Positions 35,910 to 43,804 of a stretch of DNA of 64,000 bases are shown one piece after another. Location of the stretch: the NCBI RefSeq assembly GCF_022321485.1, contig NZ_JAKOGG010000002.1, forward strand, positions 186,001-250,000. Reading direction: 5' to 3'. Under the pieces are notes generated by a model that did not search any database, had not been told where the DNA came from, and saw nothing but the letters and a program-made list of their open reading frames with translations. The stretch is from Shewanella electrica (GTDB lineage: Bacteria; Pseudomonadota; Gammaproteobacteria; Enterobacterales; Shewanellaceae). How positions within the stretch are numbered: position 1 is the stretch's first letter; each line of letters starts with the position of its first letter. Position numbers and translations under genes: made by a program.

Positions 35910-37904
35910 CTACATATTCACCTGAGTGTGATTTGCTGCAGTCGGTTTATGACAGTAGAAACAAGTTTCTGACTGCGCTGCCTGATCTGCTTGAGCTTTA
36001 TCGCCATTGATCACAGCGCCATAGCTTTCGAGCGTTGCTTGGCTATGCAAACCTTCTGACCCCAGTGTATGGCACGAAGTACACACCGCAGTGATTGGGG
36101 TGGTGTATTGTCCCGCGCTAGTTGCCAGTGCGCCTTTCTTCTCAAATGCGCCAGTGTTGAAAGAGTTGTGACATTGTTGACAGTCGGTGATAACACCTAC
36201 TTGGTTGTGAACAACGTGCAGTTTCATTTCAAATGGGCCTTTGTTGGCGCCGTTTGCGTAGGTGCCATCAGGTGTGTGACAAGCGACACAGCCATCAAGA
36301 CCAACGACACCATCGCGTGCAATCTGCTCACTCAGTACAAAACCTGCGTGATAGCCTTTGTGCAGTGAGAACGTGTCACCGTGACATTGCTGACAGGCAC
36401 CATAATTCACTGAATCGGTGTGGCGATGTGACGGTGCAGCACCTGATTTAGTACCAAATACTAAAGCCGCTTTCATGCTGGTGGTGGCTGAATCCGCAGT
36501 ACAATTGATCACTGAGTTGGCATCTGAACACATTTCTAACCCAATGAAACTGAAGGCGGTGTCTTTGTCGCCTGTGCCAAAAGGCAGTGCAGGTGTAGTG
36601 AAGCTCAGGGTGTTGCCATCAACAGTGATGTTGTCTTGCAGTACATTGTTAGAGACAAAATCTTGTGCGATGTGACCGAATGGATTGCTGGCACTGGCGC
36701 TATACCCCATCGCTGGGAAGTTAGGGCCTACGTTCGTTGCTGTTTCCAGACGTTTGATTTTTGGCAGTTCACTTTGTGCATCCAGCGGATTACCTGCACC
36801 ATCCTGCAAGGTGATACGGATAGTGGCGGTGTTATCGTCGTTAGCGGTTAATGTGGCTTGGATGCCACGAGAATCGATAACTGCACGTTTGTTAGTAATA
36901 CCTTCGTTGTGAACTTCTTGTGTCCACTCAGTGGTATGACAGGCCACACAGCTGCTGTTGTCTTGTTGCACTGAGTGACCAGTACCGTTAGCAAAATCGA
37001 TATTAGTGTGGCAGCTACCACATGTTTCTGCTGTTGGTACGCGGCTCCAGTTGCCCCAATCCGGTGTTTGCTCGCCTTTGTTACTGTGGCAAGTTTGGCA
37101 ACTCATTAGTGTGTCACCAGGGAACGCTGGTTGAATGTCACCGTCGGTATTAGTGAAGTGTTTTTCGTGGATCAGCATGCTGAAACGATGGTCAGGATCG
37201 CGCATACGGCCGGTGTTATGGCAGCTAGCACACATATTGACATCGTTGTAAGCACCGCCATGATGCGCCGTGCTTACGTCACCGTGACAAGTATTACAGC
37301 TCTCGGTGGCGACAATCTTACGCGAGTAACTTGGGGCAGAACCGTCGACGTTAAAATCAACGATAGCGTTAGTGTTTGGTACGGCGGTACCATCAGGCAA
37401 CGGCGTTGGGTACAAACGTATCATGATACGTTGGGCAAACGCTGGATTAAACGTTGATGAAGTTGCTTCGGCATTGGTCAAGTTAGTACCAAAAGTATAA
37501 ACATACACGCCGTTACGTTTATCTTCCAAAGTACCGGCGCAACTAGCACCAACGGTACAATCTTCTTGGTTAACTAAATATTGCCATTCTGAGGCATTGC
37601 CGATTCCAGTGGCATCTTGTGGTGCCAACTGCAGCTCATAAAAACGGAAGCGTTGTAAACCAACAATTGCTTCATCATCTTGGTTGGTCACCAGAAAACG
37701 GACGCTAGCGACGCCATCCTGCACGGACTGCTCATAAAAGCTGACTTTCATGCTGGAAATCGTCATGGCTGGTTGGCCACCCGCGTTGCCGTCGCTGCCA
37801 TCTGAACCGTCGTTGCCGTCACCGCCGCCACAACCCGCTAGCGCTAACGACAACGCGCCAGTGGCAAACCACCGAGCGTATTTTGATTTTAGTGCGTTCA
37901 TCAT
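35910..37904 (-). CDS. mtrC: Surface decaheme c-type cytochrome lipoprotein MtrC
   Basis: 664 residues. The lipoprotein signal ends in LALAGC, and the mature protein starts with a Gly/Asp-rich linker. Ten CxxCH hemes split five and five: CNTCH, CASCH, CQTCH, CGSCH, CVACH, then CQQCH, CVACH, CQQCH, CTSCH, CFYCH. Two beta domains surround them. A CX8C disulfide (MCSDANSVINC) lies in domain III as in known MtrC, and the tail AAQSETCFYCHKPTA resembles S. oneidensis MtrC. The start MMNALKS follows AGGGA. The frame extends upstream, but that part lacks a lipoprotein signal at its N-terminus. This is the terminal reductase passing electrons to minerals, flavins or electrodes. Confidence 0.95.
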   Translation of the reverse strand: MMNALKSKYARWFATGALSLALAGCGGGDGNDGSDGSDGNAGGQPAMTISSMKVSFYEQSVQDGVASVRFLVTNQDDEAIVGLQRFRFYELQLAPQDATGIGNASEWQYLVNQEDCTVGASCAGTLEDKRNGVYVYTFGTNLTNAEATSSTFNPAFAQRIMIRLYPTPLPDGTAVPNTNAIVDFNVDGSAPSYSRKIVATESCNTCHGDVSTAHHGGAYNDVNMCASCHNTGRMRDPDHRFSMLIHEKHFTNTDGDIQPAFPGDTLMSCQTCHSNKGEQTPDWGNWSRVPTAETCGSCHTNIDFANGTGHSVQQDNSSCVACHTTEWTQEVHNEGITNKRAVIDSRGIQATLTANDDNTATIRITLQDGAGNPLDAQSELPKIKRLETATNVGPNFPAMGYSASASNPFGHIAQDFVSNNVLQDNITVDGNTLSFTTPALPFGTGDKDTAFSFIGLEMCSDANSVINCTADSATTSMKAALVFGTKSGAAPSHRHTDSVNYGACQQCHGDTFSLHKGYHAGFVLSEQIARDGVVGLDGCVACHTPDGTYANGANKGPFEMKLHVVHNQVGVITDCQQCHNSFNTGAFEKKGALATSAGQYTTPITAVCTSCHTLGSEGLHSQATLESYGAVINGDKAQADQAAQSETCFYCHKPTAANHTQVNM

Positions 37905-38021
37905 TTTTCCCTGCAAAATTAAGCAACAAGTCAGTGGCGAAAAGCTATGTGTCGAACTTATTGTTGATATGCGCCACGTACTTTTGCTGGAAAACATTCC
38001 CCAATAGAAAGGCTAACTCAC

Positions 38022-38124
38022 AAATCACATTTATTCCGCTGAGCTGCGATTAATGTGTGATTTAGATCTGCCTATTTCTAAAGGAGTAATCCCTAATTTC
38101 GAAGAACATGAAATTTGGGGATTA
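38022..38124. promoter_or_regulatory. Two inverted repeats in the mtrC upstream region
   Basis: First, AAATCACATT (38022-38031) pairs with AATGTGTGATTT (38052-38063) allowing a 2-nt bulge. Its arms contain TCACA/TGTGA CRP-type half-sites. Second, TAATCCCTAATTTC (38087-38100) pairs with GAAATTTGGGGATTA (38110-38124) around a 9-nt loop. Both lie between the omcA terminator and the mtrC start, so they fall in the likely mtrC promoter or leader. Confidence 0.55.
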
Positions 38125-38152
38125 TTCATTCAAACCAACGCTAATCTAAGGC

Positions 38153-38184
38153 AAAAAGGGGACGCCAATTGGCGTTCCCTTTTT
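38153..38184 (-). terminator. Terminator between omcA and mtrC
   Basis: A 14-bp stem with one G-U pair (AAAAAGGGGACGCC / GGCGTTCCCTTTTT) and AATT loop. On the minus strand it ends in a T5 run. It lies 18 nt after the omcA stop, implying that omcA is at least partly transcribed separately from mtrCAB. Confidence 0.88.
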
Positions 38185-38202
38185 GCTCGGATTAACTAGG
38201 TG

Positions 38203-40380
38203 TTAATTACCATGAACATTTAGCAGTTGATCCACTGTATGACAGGTCTTACAGGTTTCCGCTGCTTGCTGTTTCACTTCATCAATAGATGCACCATCAA
38301 TGACACCACCGTTGGTTTCAATGTGGCTACGTACCGCATCCGTCAGATACGGCTGGTGGCATGACAAACAAGCGCCAGCATCAGAAGATACCCAAATATC
38401 ATGACCATCAGTTAGGTCGCCGAAGCGCCATACACGATCAGGTGAACGACCAAGCACAATCCCATCGTTGGTATGGCAGGTCATACAGTCACTCTTGATC
38501 ACTGTGCCTGAGTTCATGCCGTTATGGTTCAGCTCATGGCCTTCACGATGGTGCGCTTTAAACGCGAAGCTGGTAGGTGTTTTGCCACCTGGATAGCTAG
38601 CGTCGGTGCGCAGAGTTTTGTCTGGTGTATGGCAAGTGCCACAGTTGACGCCGTTGGTGTAGTGATGGATTTCGGCACCGTGACAACCTTGACACTTAGT
38701 TGGGTCAATGATGTTACGACGTGCGGTAACACTCGCTGTGGTATCTGGTGCCTGCGCACCCCAAACAAAGCGATAAGGGGTTTGCTGAATGGTCACTTGG
38801 CGAGTGCCTTCATTTGCACATGGCGTCAGCGCAATATCGGCAACACCGTAACCACCATTGTTGAAACAAGCCTGCAGTGTTGACCAGATTTCAAAGTTTT
38901 TACCTTGGGCATCTGCTGGCAGGTTGAAGGTAGTCGCGGTTATTGTGTAAGTGCGGCTGCTGCTATCAAAGGTACCAGCACTCAGAGAAATACGGCGTTG
39001 GCTATAAGATGCAGCGTCATAGGCAGGGAAATCTTTATCGATATCCCATGCAACGACTACGCGGCTAGATTGGCTTACGACATCTTGATCAACCGCATTG
39101 CCATCTTGGTCGAGCACTTGCACGTTGAACGTCAGTTGACCATTGTCATTAGTTGCCACATTCGATACGGCCACACTCATCGCTTGAGCAATGGTATTTG
39201 CCTTCAATACATCGCCATGGCGTTTCACCGCGCTGCCAGTACCGTGGTAAGGCGATTCTGCTTGGTGACAAGACATACAGTCAGTGCTGCTGTGGTTGTT
39301 TGACGGTTTTTCTGAGTGACAAGCGATACAGGCAGTATTGCTCTGTTCTGCAGTAAACAGCGCTGCGTCTTTAGGCGCGTTAGCACCTTCAACGTGACAA
39401 ACCGAACAATCAGCGGCTGGGCTGCGTGGGAAAGCTACTTTACCGAAATCATAAAGATTGCCGCGGTAACCGATGATTTTATATGGTGCTGCGACTTGTT
39501 CGCCATCGGCATTAAATGTATGGCGCTCTTCACCGCGGTGAATCGCATGGATCATATAAGTGAAATCGATGCTGTTACCTGACTCAGGATCACCTGAGGT
39601 GGAGGTGTGGCATACCACACAGTTTTGAATATCTGTACGGCTACCACCGTGCATTTTCAAACTGTCAGGTTGATGGCAGGTATAACAAGTTTCAATGGAA
39701 ACTACGTCACGGCTTTGAATGCCATCAGTTGCACCACTCGATGGCTGCCAATCATAGTGAGCGTTAGTGACTAACCCGTTAGCACTCAGCTCGATGGTTA
39801 CACGTTGAGTGTCGTTGGCATCGAACGCCACCGCGACCGGTGTCGTGACATTGGCGATATTTTGCTGATAAGTGTATTTGTAAGACCCGTCACCATTGTC
39901 AACTAAACAAGTATCACAACCGCTTGCAGCTTCGATACCCGCTTGATATAGAGTCTGCGGTGTAATACCACTGACATCGGTTGGTGGATTGTCGGGCGCT
40001 TTTTCAGTGTTGATGTAAGATTGCCATTGGTAGCCGTGGTCAAAACCAGCGGAGCCGTCTGCTGCTGTATCGACAATATGAGTTAACTGTGCGATTCCGA
40101 AGCGGATAGTATTGGCGTTGGTGAGTCCGGTGATGGCGACGCCATTGGCGTTAGTCAACATGAAATCGACAGTCACGGTACCATCGGTAACACTGGCACT
40201 TGAGATGGTGCTATTGAGCGTTGTAGCATTGGTAATGCTGATGGTTGCTAAACCTGGTTCACCATCAGTGCCATCTTGACCATCTTCGCCACTGCCGCCA
40301 CATCCAACGAGTGCTAAAGATAGTATTCCGGCGCCCAACAACGCTTTATAAGCGGTATTGAATCTAAACCGTTTCATCAT
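38203..40380 (-). CDS. omcA: Surface decaheme c-type cytochrome lipoprotein OmcA
   Basis: 725 residues. The lipoprotein signal ends LALVGC, followed by a G/D-rich linker. Ten CxxCH motifs split five and five: CYTCH, CVVCH, CSVCH, CIACH, CMSCH, then CQGCH, CGTCH, CMTCH, CLSCH, CKTCH. The MMKRFRFNTAYKALLGAG N-terminus, the length and the domain-I DWQPSSGATDG stretch resemble S. oneidensis OmcA (about 735). An additional non-heme CDTC lies in domain I. Its ribosome-site context GCAGGGAAAAATG is identical to that of mtrC. OmcA is a second surface reductase that works with MtrC. UndA-type (11 hemes) is excluded by the heme count. Confidence 0.88.
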   Translation of the reverse strand: MMKRFRFNTAYKALLGAGILSLALVGCGGSGEDGQDGTDGEPGLATISITNATTLNSTISSASVTDGTVTVDFMLTNANGVAITGLTNANTIRFGIAQLTHIVDTAADGSAGFDHGYQWQSYINTEKAPDNPPTDVSGITPQTLYQAGIEAASGCDTCLVDNGDGSYKYTYQQNIANVTTPVAVAFDANDTQRVTIELSANGLVTNAHYDWQPSSGATDGIQSRDVVSIETCYTCHQPDSLKMHGGSRTDIQNCVVCHTSTSGDPESGNSIDFTYMIHAIHRGEERHTFNADGEQVAAPYKIIGYRGNLYDFGKVAFPRSPAADCSVCHVEGANAPKDAALFTAEQSNTACIACHSEKPSNNHSSTDCMSCHQAESPYHGTGSAVKRHGDVLKANTIAQAMSVAVSNVATNDNGQLTFNVQVLDQDGNAVDQDVVSQSSRVVVAWDIDKDFPAYDAASYSQRRISLSAGTFDSSSRTYTITATTFNLPADAQGKNFEIWSTLQACFNNGGYGVADIALTPCANEGTRQVTIQQTPYRFVWGAQAPDTTASVTARRNIIDPTKCQGCHGAEIHHYTNGVNCGTCHTPDKTLRTDASYPGGKTPTSFAFKAHHREGHELNHNGMNSGTVIKSDCMTCHTNDGIVLGRSPDRVWRFGDLTDGHDIWVSSDAGACLSCHQPYLTDAVRSHIETNGGVIDGASIDEVKQQAAETCKTCHTVDQLLNVHGN

Positions 40381-40519
40381 TCATTTTTCCCTGCATAGAT
40401 TTTGTATTCATCACTGGCGTGTAGCGGTGCGAAAACACACAGCCAGTGTGTGGAATTTAGTTTCCAGAATATTAGGCTATCCAATAGCACGCTTTTAAGC
40501 AGTTAATTTCGCCATGTTA

Positions 40520-40535
40520 TGTGACTAAGATCGGA
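40520..40535. promoter_or_regulatory. Candidate CRP site upstream of omcA
   Basis: TGTGACTAAGATCGGA has a perfect TGTGA half-site and 3 of 5 matches in the second half, 140-155 nt upstream of the omcA start. CRP is known to activate anaerobic respiration genes, including mtr/omc, in Shewanella. Assignment is by similarity only. Confidence 0.35.
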
Positions 40536-40552
40536 CTATTCATAAAGAGTTA

Positions 40553-40576
40553 GTTAACTTATTGACCTAAGTTAAC
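40553..40576. promoter_or_regulatory. Perfect palindrome upstream of omcA
   Basis: GTTAACTT (40553-40560), ATTGACCT spacer, AAGTTAAC (40569-40576). The 8-bp arms have centres 16 bp apart, about one and a half turns. It lies about 180 nt upstream of omcA. Possible operator; no regulator is recognised. Confidence 0.45.
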
Positions 40577-41011
40577 GAATGGACTTTTCCGAACAAAGTT
40601 TGACATTTGTCTAAATAGGCTATTTTCGAGCGAGCAGTGCGGATAATGGCGATTTTTCATCGTGGTGCCGTCACAAAACTGAGTTAATTATCGACGGCCT
40701 GCGTTATTGGGATGCTCTGCGCGCATGGTGAGCCAATTGCAAAAAGCCGGAGTAGTCGGCGACGCTGGATGCCACGCGCGACGAGACAGAGTAAGTTAAT
40801 GTTTTTCTTGGCGAACCTACGTTACAACCCAACTGTATGTAGTTATCTGTCTTGGGCGGTAATGGCTTACCAATCCAGAGTGTGGCGAAGATTTTTTCGC
40901 AGCTTCTTTAGGTTTTTTGAATATCAGCCACAGTCTTGACAGATTTTCGCGTTAAATTTGCTGCATGTGGTTTATTCCTACTTTCTTTTGTCTCATAATA
41001 CAGAACACAAT

Positions 41012-41030
41012 TGAAAACTATTCTCGTTTA
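41012..41030. promoter_or_regulatory. Candidate Fur box upstream of feoA
   Basis: TGAAAACTATTCTCGTTTA matches the 15-bp Fur inverted-repeat consensus at about 10 of 15 positions. It lies about 90-105 nt before the feoA start. Iron repression of feoAB is known in related bacteria. Confidence 0.5.
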
Positions 41031-41116
41031 CAACATTATCACCGAAACCTCTTCCGAGTCGTGGTAGACAGCCATGCATTATTTCAATTGCGGTGATAGT
41101 AAAGATGGTAGGTAGA

Positions 41117-41356
41117 ATGAAGTTAAATGAATTGAACCCCGGTGATCACGCCATCATTAGTGATGTCGGTCAGATAGATCTTCCTTCGTCTGTAAAACGT
41201 AAGCTACTTTCTCTCGGCATTACGCCAAATACCCGCCTTTCTCTGATTCGCAGAGCGCCGCTAGGGTCTGGCCTTGAGCTAGATATTCGTGGCAGTAAGC
41301 TGTGTGTGCGTCAGGATTTGGCGAAAATCATCGAGGTGGAGAGGACGAATGACTAA
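41117..41356 (+). CDS. feoA: Ferrous iron transport accessory protein FeoA
   Basis: 79-residue cytoplasmic SH3-like protein. MKLNELNPGDHAIISDV at the N-terminus, KRKLLSLGITPNTRLSLIRRAPLGS in the middle and a LDIRGSKLCVRQDLAKIIEV end are all typical of FeoA. It assists the FeoB iron channel. Two earlier in-frame starts (41093, 41105) exist. The ATG at 41117 gives the normal family length. It overlaps feoB by 8 nt. Confidence 0.92.
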   Translation: MKLNELNPGDHAIISDVGQIDLPSSVKRKLLSLGITPNTRLSLIRRAPLGSGLELDIRGSKLCVRQDLAKIIEVERTND

Positions 41357-43646
41357 GCAGTTTCATTGCGTCACAGTTGGTAACCCTAACGCAGGTAAGT
41401 CGACATTATTCAATGCCTTAACGGGCGCTAACCAGCAGGTGGGTAACTGGGCTGGTGTGACGGTTGAGAAAAAGACCGGTCGGTTTACCTTAAATGATAC
41501 CGATGTTTATTTAACTGATTTACCTGGCATTTACGATATTTTGCCCGCTGGTAAAGATTGCGATTGTTCATTGGATGAACAGATTGCGCAGCAATATCTA
41601 GCGAACCAGCACACAGATGGCATCATCAATATGGTTGATGCGACTAACATCGAGCGCCACCTGTTTTTGACGGTGCAGCTGCGAGAGCTGGGCATTCCAA
41701 TGGTGGTGGTGCTCAACAAAATTGATGCGGCGTTGAAGCGTGGCGTTACCGTTGATACCGAAGCGATGGCTGAGGCGCTGGGTTGCCCAGTTATTGCTGT
41801 AACTTCTCGCGACCACAAAGATGTTGAGAAAGTCAAAGATCTGGTGGTGCGCTTTTTAGATGGTAGCGTTTCAGCCGAACCATTGTTACTGGATTACGGC
41901 CCAGAAGTTGAGCGTAGCGTCAGTGAATTGATGTCACATCAGCATGCGGCTAACCGTGGTCGTGCATTGGCGATGTTAGCCAATGGTATCGGCTGTGGCA
42001 GTTGTGAGCGTGGTCAGGGTGATCAGTATGTAGAACAATGTGCTGCGGCGCTGGCTGCCACTGGCAAAGATATTGAAATGGTGGCCGCAACCACTCGCTT
42101 CGACTTTGTCGAAACGGTGTTTGCCAAAGCAGTACAACAGAAGACATTGCTCACTTTAAGCGACCGTATCGACCAAGTTACGCTGCACCCAGTGTTGGGT
42201 ATCCCGATTTTCTTGGGCGTGATGTACCTGATGTTTATGTTCGCCATTAACGTTGGTAGTGCATTTATTGATTTCTTTGATATTGCCGCTGGCGCACTGT
42301 TTGTTGATCATCTCGGTGCTTGGATGAACCAACTTGGCTCGCCTGAGTGGTTAGTGACTTTGATTGCGGGCGGTATCGGTCAAGGCATTCAAACGGTGTG
42401 TACCTTTATTCCAGTGATTATGGCGTTGTTTTTAGCGCTGTCGGTGCTGGAAGGTTCAGGCTATATGGCGCGTGCCGCGTTTGTGGTGGATGGCTTGATG
42501 CGCCGCATCGGTCTGCCGGGCAAAGCGTTTGTGCCGATGATTGTTGGCTTTGGTTGTTCAGTGCCAGCAATTATGGCAACCCGTACATTAGGAAGTCAGC
42601 GTGAACGTATCGTTACTGGTATGATGGCGCCCTTTATGTCTTGCGGTGCGCGTTTGCCAGTTTATGCCTTGTTTGCAGCTGCATTTTTCCCAACATCGGG
42701 TCAAAACTTGGTATTCGGTTTGTACCTGCTGGGCATTTTGGCTGCCATCGGCACTGGTTTCCTGTTACGCAAAACTATTTTGCCGGGTAACAGCAGCGCA
42801 GTGGTGATGGAACTGCCAACCTATGAACTGCCAAAGTGGCGCGCTGTCGCATCACGTACAGGTAAACGGACTAAGAGCTTTATTCTCGGTGCGGGTAAAA
42901 CCATTATTATCGTGGTAACGGTGTTGAACTTCATCAACGCCATAGGTACTGACGGCACTTTTGGTCACGAAGACAGTAAAGAATCGTTATTGAGTGTTGC
43001 GAGTCAAAAAGTGACACCTTTGTTCTCGCCGATGGGACTGGAGCAAGATAACTGGCAAGCTACGGTCGGGATTATCACTGGTCTGTTTGCTAAAGAAGCG
43101 GTCGTGGGTACTTTGAACAGCTTATACAGCACCGAAGGCGCACAAGGCGGCGAGTTAGCCCCTCTGTCTGATAGCTTTGTGGAAGCATTGCAAACGATTC
43201 CTACCAACCTATTAGGGATCTCTCCAGATGATCCGCTGTCTATCTCGGTGGGCCATGTGGAAAAACTGGATGAAGCAGCGGCAGAGCAGGGTGTCAGTGA
43301 AACCACTTTTGGTGCACTACAACAGGGTTTTGCTGGTCAGTTATCTGCGTTCTGTTATTTGCTATTTATTCTGTTGTACACCCCATGTGTGGCGGCAATG
43401 GGCGCGCTGGTGAACGAGTTTGGCCCACGTTGGGCGGCGTTTGCTGCGACGTGGACATTCGCATTAGCTTATGGTTCTGCCACGGTGGTGTACCAAGGTG
43501 CTACCTTTAGTGAACACCCATTACAATCAACGATGTGGATTGGTGTGTTTACCGTCGCTTTGATTGTGTTCTACCAATGGTTGAAACGCAAAGGTAAGCG
43601 TGCGCAACAGATTATTCCCGGCATTAAGGTGATCGCCGGTCAATAA
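41349..43646 (+). CDS. feoB: Ferrous iron transporter FeoB
   Basis: 765-residue inner-membrane Fe(II) importer. The N-terminal G domain has P-loop GNPNAGKST (about 10-18), the DLPG G3 motif, NKID G4 motif and a helical S-domain. The membrane part has two Gate motifs, including GFGCSVPAIMATRT (about 400) and the later APFMSCGARLPVY. The ATG at 41349 (MTKQFHC) overlaps feoA by 8 nt. A longer reading from 41289 is rejected. No feoC follows; a terminator closes the operon. Import of Fe(II) made by Mtr-dependent iron reduction is a natural partnership. Confidence 0.96.
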   Translation: MTKQFHCVTVGNPNAGKSTLFNALTGANQQVGNWAGVTVEKKTGRFTLNDTDVYLTDLPGIYDILPAGKDCDCSLDEQIAQQYLANQHTDGIINMVDATNIERHLFLTVQLRELGIPMVVVLNKIDAALKRGVTVDTEAMAEALGCPVIAVTSRDHKDVEKVKDLVVRFLDGSVSAEPLLLDYGPEVERSVSELMSHQHAANRGRALAMLANGIGCGSCERGQGDQYVEQCAAALAATGKDIEMVAATTRFDFVETVFAKAVQQKTLLTLSDRIDQVTLHPVLGIPIFLGVMYLMFMFAINVGSAFIDFFDIAAGALFVDHLGAWMNQLGSPEWLVTLIAGGIGQGIQTVCTFIPVIMALFLALSVLEGSGYMARAAFVVDGLMRRIGLPGKAFVPMIVGFGCSVPAIMATRTLGSQRERIVTGMMAPFMSCGARLPVYALFAAAFFPTSGQNLVFGLYLLGILAAIGTGFLLRKTILPGNSSAVVMELPTYELPKWRAVASRTGKRTKSFILGAGKTIIIVVTVLNFINAIGTDGTFGHEDSKESLLSVASQKVTPLFSPMGLEQDNWQATVGIITGLFAKEAVVGTLNSLYSTEGAQGGELAPLSDSFVEALQTIPTNLLGISPDDPLSISVGHVEKLDEAAAEQGVSETTFGALQQGFAGQLSAFCYLLFILLYTPCVAAMGALVNEFGPRWAAFAATWTFALAYGSATVVYQGATFSEHPLQSTMWIGVFTVALIVFYQWLKRKGKRAQQIIPGIKVIAGQ

Positions 43647-43662
43647 TCGAGACACTTGTTTG

Positions 43663-43687
43663 AAAAGCAGCCAATAAGGCTGCTTTT
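43663..43687 (+). terminator. Terminator of feoAB
   Basis: Perfect 10-bp stem AAAAGCAGCC (43663-43672) / GGCTGCTTTT (43678-43687), 5-nt loop, then CTTTT. Confidence 0.9.
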
Positions 43688-43804
43688 CTTTTACAGAGTC
43701 GTTGACGGCATACGCACCAATTCTTATTCTACTTAGATTGTCAGCGGGCATGATGTCAAGTCATGCCCGTTTTATCAGGTTTGCACGGTGCAAAGAGGAA
43801 ATAC

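Larger units (their letters stand above)
40381..41116. other. 736-nt divergent region between omcA and feoA
   Basis: No convincing gene is present. From left to right it holds a CRP-like site (40520-40535), a perfect palindrome (40553-40576), a GC-richer structured patch (about 40720-40790) with a GCCG/CGGC hairpin, a TTGACA at 40936-40941, and a Fur-like box before feoA (41012-41030). The 75-residue open frame at 40712-40939 is basic, has no ribosome site and is rejected. Confidence 0.6.

Noticed and set aside
40712-40939. 75-residue open frame between omcA and feoA
   Set aside because: Arg/Ser/Phe-rich sequence, no ribosome site and no recognisable domain. The region is better read as regulatory DNA.
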